Assembly (NCBI GenBank): GCA_900320255.1
Contig: ONRS01000165.1
Coordinates: 1 to 64,000 of the forward strand
DNA length: 64,000 nt
Direction: 5' to 3'
From: an uncultured Prevotellaceae bacterium
GTDB taxonomy: Bacteria > Bacteroidota > Bacteroidia > Bacteroidales > Bacteroidaceae
Below are positions 59,896 through 64,000 of this stretch, one piece after another. The position numbers and the translations under genes are program-made. Positions within the stretch are counted from its first letter, which is position 1, and every line of letters begins with the position of its first letter. The notes below the pieces were generated by a model, which was not told where the DNA came from, ran no database searches, and saw nothing but the letters and a program-made list of their open reading frames with translations.

Positions 59896-61914
59896 TTACC
59901 ACCAGCCGCCACCGCCGCCTGACGACGAATAGTTGCTCAGGGTGACGTCAGAACCGCCTGACACCGTGCAGTCGAACTTGGCCATGCCGTCGAAGTACTC
60001 CGTGCCGCCGCTGATGGTGGCACCCGACTTCAGTGCCGGTGTGGAGCTGGTATAGACAACGAGTTTCTGGCTGTTGCCTCCACCGGGACCTCCGCCGCCA
60101 GGGCCACCGCCGCCAGGACCGCCTCCTGTACTCGTGCTTGACTTAGTGGGTGTCTTGAAGGCACCAACGAGCGTCGAGCCGTTGTAGAGGGCATACCATG
60201 TGTTGCCCGTCCATGAGGTGGTCTGCTTACAGGTGCCGCCGTTAATGCTGGCCCCGTTCTCCAGGTTGCCTAAGGCGAAGATGGTACCGCCCGTGATGTA
60301 GAGTTTCTTCTGCTCCTCGGTGTTGGCATCGATGGCCATCTCGCCACCAGAGGCACCAATGGCGTAGATGATGCCGCCCGAAATCTTGGTGTCGCCGTTA
60401 GAGTCCATGCCGTCGTTGCCAGTAGAGCGGGCAAAGATGTAGCCGCCCGTAATGGTCAGGTCGCCAGACCCAGACACCCATTGCTTCTGGTCGTTCTTTT
60501 TGTACGCCGCGTTGATGGCATCGTCGCTGGCGTTGACGATGACCTGTCCGCCGGTTATGTTGATGTAGTCCTTGCTCTCAATGCCCTCGCCGCCGGCACC
60601 TGTGGTGGTGACGTTGATGATGCCGTCGTTGATGATGATGGCACCATCGGCCTTGATGCCCTTGGGCGACGATTTGTAGCTCGTGGTGTAGTAGTCGAGG
60701 TTGCGTGAGTCGGTGATGACCGAGAGACTGCCGCTCGACGAGGCCACGAGGGCATTGCCCGATGTGGAGGCGGTCGTTGTTCCACCATTGAAGGTCAGCG
60801 TGCCATCCACACTGATGCCCTTGCCGCCGGCACCGGTGCTGGTCAGGTTAAGCACAGCCTCGCCGCTGATGGTCATGTTGCCGTCGGCACTCAGACAGGC
60901 TGCCGCCTTGGTCTTCAGCTCGTCGGTGTCCCACACGCCGCCGCCGCTGGTGGTGCACGTAATGGTTCCTCCTGTTATTGTCATGTCACCCTCACTCTTG
61001 ATGGCCTTCGCCTTGTCTGCCGTCACGCTGACGTTGATGGTGCCGCCTTGCAGGTAGATGTTGCCAGAGTCCTCATCCTCGTGGTCGGTCAGCTCGCCCG
61101 TTGATTCCGTGCCGTCCAGGTCACACTGAATGCCGTCGTCCTGCGTGCCGCTGATGTTGATAGTGCCGCTCTCCATGAGGAAGTATTCGTTACACGAGAT
61201 GCCGTCGCCCACAGCACCCAGCACGTTGATAGTGGCGTTCTTGATGGTGAAGTACTCGCCCGTCTTGATGGCGTGCTTCACGTTACTGGTCACGTTCAGC
61301 GTGCCCTTCTGGGCAAACTCGGCATGTCCCTTGATGTAGAGGCAGCCCTTCTGAGCGCCCGAGGCTGCGTCAACCAGCGTGTTGGTGGTGCCTGTGAGGG
61401 GCTTCACCTTGATGCGCTTGCCGTTCTGAATGTGCACGGCAGCACCGCTGTAGGTGGCCGACTGGTTAGTCAGTGTCAGTCCGTTCAGCTCAATGGTGGC
61501 CTTGTAGGAGCCCTCCATATAGAAGCCGCCGTCGGCCGATGTGCCTGCCAGTGTGTAGGTAATCTCCTCTGCCAGGTCTTCGCTCTGCACGATGCTGACG
61601 TGTGCACCGCTGGTCTCCACCGTCAGGTACTGTGCCACGTTGCCTGCCACGGTGACGTTCGCCGTCGTGCCGTCATAGCTCACGCCTACGGTGCCGTCGG
61701 TCACCTGCGTCTGGTCAACGGTCATGGCCGTAATGTCGCTGACGTTGAACGTCTTGTTCATCACGGTCAGCGTCTCACCGTCGGTCCAGGTCATCTCGCC
61801 GGCCTGGTTGGCAGGAAACAGCCATGTGACCTGTCCTGTCTGAATGCTCAAGGTCTGCGCAGCGGCTGTCATCGTGACCAGCACAGCTGCCAAGAGTGTT
61901 GCAATCTTCTTCAT
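59896..61914 (-). CDS. Secreted beta-helix protein, Cthe_2159-like carbohydrate-binding domain
   Basis: 672 residues. A signal peptide (MTAAAQ) is followed by a long ladder of short repeats such as ITGGTITCTTSGGG, ESGTINISGTQDDGIQ and KTGEYFTIKNATINV, typical of the right-handed beta-helix Cthe_2159 family (polygalacturonate-like ligands in the founding member). A Gly/Pro-rich hinge (GGGPGGGGPGGGGPGGG, about 585-605) precedes a small C-terminal domain ending SSSGGGGGWW. It is probably surface-exposed. It is downstream of the 125-residue protein by 12 nt and likely co-transcribed. Confidence 0.82.
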   Translation of the reverse strand: MKKIATLLAAVLVTMTAAAQTLSIQTGQVTWLFPANQAGEMTWTDGETLTVMNKTFNVSDITAMTVDQTQVTDGTVGVSYDGTTANVTVAGNVAQYLTVETSGAHVSIVQSEDLAEEITYTLAGTSADGGFYMEGSYKATIELNGLTLTNQSATYSGAAVHIQNGKRIKVKPLTGTTNTLVDAASGAQKGCLYIKGHAEFAQKGTLNVTSNVKHAIKTGEYFTIKNATINVLGAVGDGISCNEYFLMESGTINISGTQDDGIQCDLDGTESTGELTDHEDEDSGNIYLQGGTINVSVTADKAKAIKSEGDMTITGGTITCTTSGGGVWDTDELKTKAAACLSADGNMTISGEAVLNLTSTGAGGKGISVDGTLTFNGGTTTASTSGNALVASSSGSLSVITDSRNLDYYTTSYKSSPKGIKADGAIIINDGIINVTTTGAGGEGIESKDYINITGGQVIVNASDDAINAAYKKNDQKQWVSGSGDLTITGGYIFARSTGNDGMDSNGDTKISGGIIYAIGASGGEMAIDANTEEQKKLYITGGTIFALGNLENGASINGGTCKQTTSWTGNTWYALYNGSTLVGAFKTPTKSSTSTGGGPGGGGPGGGGPGGGNSQKLVVYTSSTPALKSGATISGGTEYFDGMAKFDCTVSGGSDVTLSNYSSSGGGGGWW

Positions 61915-61926
61915 AGCTGTTCCTCC

Positions 61927-62304
61927 TTATTTAATAATAACCTTATGCCCATTGTTGATGTAGATGCCCTTCTTAGTGGGCTTGCCGCTGAGCATACGTC
62001 CGTCGATGGTGAACCAGAGTTGAGGGTTGAGGGTTGAGGGTTGAGCGTTAACGTTGACGTTCCCGTCAATGCCCGTGGCATCGTTGGTTGAGAAGTACAT
62101 TTTCTTGAGGTCGGTGAGGGTAAAACTCTGTGCGCCGTCGTTCACCAGCAGTTTGTCGCCGCTGATTTCAAGTTTGAGTGACGTAGTGGAGACGGACTGT
62201 ACCGTGCCGTCGCTGGTCTCAAACGTCAGGTAGGGGTAGTCGTCGGCCTGTGCCGCAAGGACTCCCGCCATTGTCATCAGGATCAATAACAATCTTTTCA
62301 TCAT
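61927..62304 (-). CDS. Small secreted protein with C-terminal sorting-like motif
   Basis: 125 residues. A signal peptide (MTMAGVLAAQA) is followed by a short beta-rich domain (YLTFETSDGTVQSVSTTSLKL, SFTLTDLKKMYFS) and the terminal motif LWFTIDGRMLSGKPTKKGIYI with NGHKVIIK. A GTTGAGG heptamer run (62022-62045) and GTTAACG units encode the linker NVNVNAQPSTLNPQ. The start of the domain resembles the N-terminus of the downstream beta-helix protein (same LTDLKKMYF/VSDITAM region). Function unknown. Confidence 0.75.
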   Translation of the reverse strand: MMKRLLLILMTMAGVLAAQADDYPYLTFETSDGTVQSVSTTSLKLEISGDKLLVNDGAQSFTLTDLKKMYFSTNDATGIDGNVNVNAQPSTLNPQLWFTIDGRMLSGKPTKKGIYINNGHKVIIK

Positions 62305-62343
62305 GTCGTTTCGTTTGTTTAGTTTAACTTCCTAATATTGCTG

Positions 62344-62351
62344 CAAAGTTA
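62344..62351 (-). promoter_or_regulatory. TAACTTTG -7 box for the small secreted protein
   Basis: Minus-strand TAACTTTGC 39 nt upstream of the start codon. Confidence 0.55.
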
Positions 62352-62414
62352 GCCATTTCACACTTTTCTGCCAAAATTTTTCAACGAATATGGTGATTTT
62401 GTCAATTAAATTTG

Positions 62415-62422
62415 TACCTTTG
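62415..62422 (+). promoter_or_regulatory. TACCTTTG -7 box, distal promoter of the SH3 gene
   Basis: TACCTTTG 87 nt upstream of the proximal box and in the same direction. The sequence CGCTGGTCGAAGGTACTCTCG follows it. Confidence 0.5.
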
Positions 62423-62435
62423 ACCGCTGGTCGAA

Positions 62436-62509
62436 GGTACTCTCGTTCGACAATGCAAACAAAAAAATCGATTTTTCTTTTGCATTGTTCTCACTTATTT
62501 GTACCTTTG
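62436..62509 (+). promoter_or_regulatory. Strong promoter with inverted repeat for the SH3 gene
   Basis: TTTG, 19 nt, then TACCTTTG (62502-62509). The stem CGACAATGCAAA/TTTTGCATTGTTC closes on an A/T-rich loop around ATCGAT and overlaps the -33 box. Sequence and layout match 24719-24795. Confidence 0.75.
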
Positions 62510-62533
62510 TAGCAGCTAAATTAAAAAAAGACA

Positions 62534-63025
62534 ATGAGGAGAATCATGATGTTTATGGCTGCACTCATGGTGTGCGGTTCGCTGTGGGCACAGGATGTGC
62601 TGACCGTAGTGTATGCCACGTCGGACGACGGATTCGTCAACGTGCGTCAACGCCCGTCGGCCAAGGCAAAGATTGTGGAAAAACTCTGGATGTTCAACCA
62701 CGGACTGGGCAACGGCATCTGGCGCGGCCAGCAGGGCAAGTGGACCCAGGTCAGTGTGGGCAACGTGACGGGCTGGTGCTACACCAAGTATGTGGGCAGT
62801 CAGAACTGGTACAGCGGCAACGGACAGCGTGTGCTCGTGGCGACGAAGGAAGAGACACCCCTGTACCGTGAGAACTATGAGGACGGAAAGCCCGACATCT
62901 TCTTCGGCACCGTGAAGCGTGGCACCATCCTTGCCGACGAGTTCCAGGAGGATGCCGACAACTACATCCTCATGACGGCTCACGACAATCTGTTTATTCG
63001 TAAGACCGACGCGGAGGCAAGGTGA
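62534..63025 (+). CDS. Secreted bacterial SH3-type protein
   Basis: 163 residues. A signal peptide ends near GSLWAQ. An SH3b domain (about 20-90) contains DDGFVNVRQRPSAKAKIVEKL, QGKWTQVSVG and VTGWCYTKYV, as in peptidoglycan- or surface-binding SH3b repeats. The C-terminal half is beta-rich and not recognised. The 65-nt gap to the next gene carries AAATCG-type repeats, so the two may be co-transcribed. Confidence 0.82.
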   Translation: MRRIMMFMAALMVCGSLWAQDVLTVVYATSDDGFVNVRQRPSAKAKIVEKLWMFNHGLGNGIWRGQQGKWTQVSVGNVTGWCYTKYVGSQNWYSGNGQRVLVATKEETPLYRENYEDGKPDIFFGTVKRGTILADEFQEDADNYILMTAHDNLFIRKTDAEAR

Positions 63026-63090
63026 AATGTTAACCCTAACGCTAACAATTAAATCGTAAATCGAAAATCCGTAAATCGAAAATAAAATAG

Positions 63091-64000
63091 ATGCTGACAG
63101 CTCAGGTTATGGAGAAACTGCGCGTGCTGGCCGAGTCGGCCAAGTACGACGTGTCGTGTTCGTCGAGCGGAACAGTGCGCGGCGGCAAGAAGGGCATGGT
63201 GGGCAACACCGTGGGCGGTGTGGGCATCTGCCACTCGTTTGCCGACGACGGCCGGTGCATCTCGCTGCTCAAGGTGATGCTGACCAACCACTGCATGTAC
63301 GACTGTGCCTACTGCATCAATCGCCGTTCGAACGACATCAAGCGTGCTACGCTCTCGGTTTCCGAACTCGAGGAAATCACCATGGAGTTCTACCGCCGCA
63401 ACTACATTGAGGGGCTGTTCCTCTCCAGCGGCGTCGTGCGTAACCCCGACTACACCATGGAGCGGCTGACGGCCATTGTGCGTGACCTGCGCACCCTGCA
63501 CCGCTTTAACGGCTACATCCACCTGAAGGCCATACCCGGAGCCTCGCAGGAACTGCTCAACGAGGCGGGCCGCTGGGCCGACCGCATGAGCGTGAACATA
63601 GAGATTCCGAAGGAGGAGTCGCTCAAGCTGCTGGCTCCCGACAAGGACCACAAGAGCGTGTTCCAGCCGATGAAGCTCATTCAGCAGGGCGTGTTGGAGA
63701 ACAAGGAAGACCGCCGGAAGTTTCGCCATGCGCCACGCTTCGTGCCTGCCGGACAATCGACCCAGATGATTGTGGGAGCCACGCAGGAGAGCGACCGCGA
63801 CATTCTCAACATGTCGTCAGCCCTGTACGGCCAGCCCACCATGCGCCGCGTCTATTATTCGGCCTATATCAGCGTGAACACCTACGACAAGCGGCTGCCC
63901 GTGCTGAAGCAGCCGCCCCTGGTACGCGAGAACCGGCTCTATCAGGCCGACTGGCTCCTGCGCTTCTACCACTTCAAGGTGGAGGAGATTGTAGATGATG
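63091..64000 (+). CDS. Putative DNA modification/repair radical SAM protein (TIGR03916-like), partial
   Basis: Open from ATG 63091 to the window edge (303 codons, 3' end missing). The N-terminus MEKLRVLAESAKYDVSCSSSG is followed by VMLTNHCMYDCAYCINRRSND, the [4Fe-4S] CxxxCxxC motif, then EGLFLSSGVVRNPDYTMERL and VNIEIPKEESLKLLAPDKDH. This matches the radical SAM family described as a putative DNA modification/repair protein that is usually paired with a TIGR03915-type (uracil-DNA-glycosylase-linked) gene; that partner would lie beyond the window. Actual substrate unknown. Confidence 0.88.
   Translation, partial: MLTAQVMEKLRVLAESAKYDVSCSSSGTVRGGKKGMVGNTVGGVGICHSFADDGRCISLLKVMLTNHCMYDCAYCINRRSNDIKRATLSVSELEEITMEFYRRNYIEGLFLSSGVVRNPDYTMERLTAIVRDLRTLHRFNGYIHLKAIPGASQELLNEAGRWADRMSVNIEIPKEESLKLLAPDKDHKSVFQPMKLIQQGVLENKEDRRKFRHAPRFVPAGQSTQMIVGATQESDRDILNMSSALYGQPTMRRVYYSAYISVNTYDKRLPVLKQPPLVRENRLYQADWLLRFYHFKVEEIVDD

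Noticed and set aside
45993..62304. Polysaccharide-utilisation locus around GH43 and GH97
   Set aside because: No susC/susD pair, sigma/anti-sigma or hybrid two-component regulator in the region.

Overview
The window is chromosomal DNA from a Bacteroidales bacterium, most likely Prevotellaceae (Prevotella in the broad sense). The evidence is the Bacteroidetes-type -7 box TAnnTTTG (usually TACCTTTGC) in front of nearly every transcription unit, weak or absent Shine-Dalgarno sequences, a fused MurF-alanine racemase, a bifunctional Fkp, a class II ribonucleotide reductase, GH97 and GH43 enzymes, and secreted proteins that share a C-terminal motif of the form YDLxGRxV...GxYIxNGKKV. No rRNA, phage, transposase, CRISPR-Cas or susC/susD genes are present.

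Layout. 15-4639: tRNA-Lys, then a leftward folate/glycolysis group (folE, a SPOR protein, tpiA joined in frame to a DoxX-like membrane protein, DUF1599). 4724-9725: a lipoprotein and two large secreted proteins. 9893-12452: CCA-adding enzyme and an aldo/keto reductase. 12453-13226: a non-coding inverted-repeat element and a Fic relic. 13227-16279: an orphan RING/TerD-like protein and a short sigma factor. 16492-23257: an RND efflux operon and an LpxA-type acyltransferase. 23298-26280: a secreted metalloproteinase, tadA and a radical SAM protein. 26468-30800: an operon of ftsX, DUF3098, uppP, truB, queA and folK. 30837-34386: rpsO, typA, luxS and mtnN. 34485-42935: yfhO, fkp, GSCFA and murF-alr. 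43142-45517: an MFS transporter and a membrane protein. 45993-50608: a nitroreductase/GH43 fused frame and an M6 protease. 50809-57806: nrdJ, folB, an amidase, an MCE protein and dnaA. 57819-62304: GH97, a Cthe_2159-like beta-helix protein and a small secreted protein. 62534-64000: an SH3 protein and the start of a DNA modification/repair-type radical SAM gene.

The most unusual content is non-coding. Three intergenic loci (12592-12788, 24852-25005, 45560-45801) carry arrays with an almost exact 22-nt period whose units share a short GC-rich core and drift elsewhere. Two of them lie about 60 bp downstream of a strong promoter that reads into them and end against a convergent gene. I know of no named family that fits. 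A second layer is a set of short repeats: heptamer arrays such as (CTCAACG)n, (AGTGAAG)n, (AAATCTC)n and (CATTTCT)n, and a CTCCCC/GGGGAG palindrome. They occur between genes and also inside them in frame, for example in the CCA-adding enzyme, Fkp, GSCFA, MurF-Alr, GH43, GH97, a sigma factor and a radical SAM protein. A 133-145 bp cassette bearing two outward promoters and two heptamer arrays occurs twice almost identically (9755-9887 and 26290-26433), with a diverged third copy at 31197-31340. Two stop-less gene junctions (DoxX/TpiA and nitroreductase/GH43) add to the picture of a genome remodelled by small repeats.
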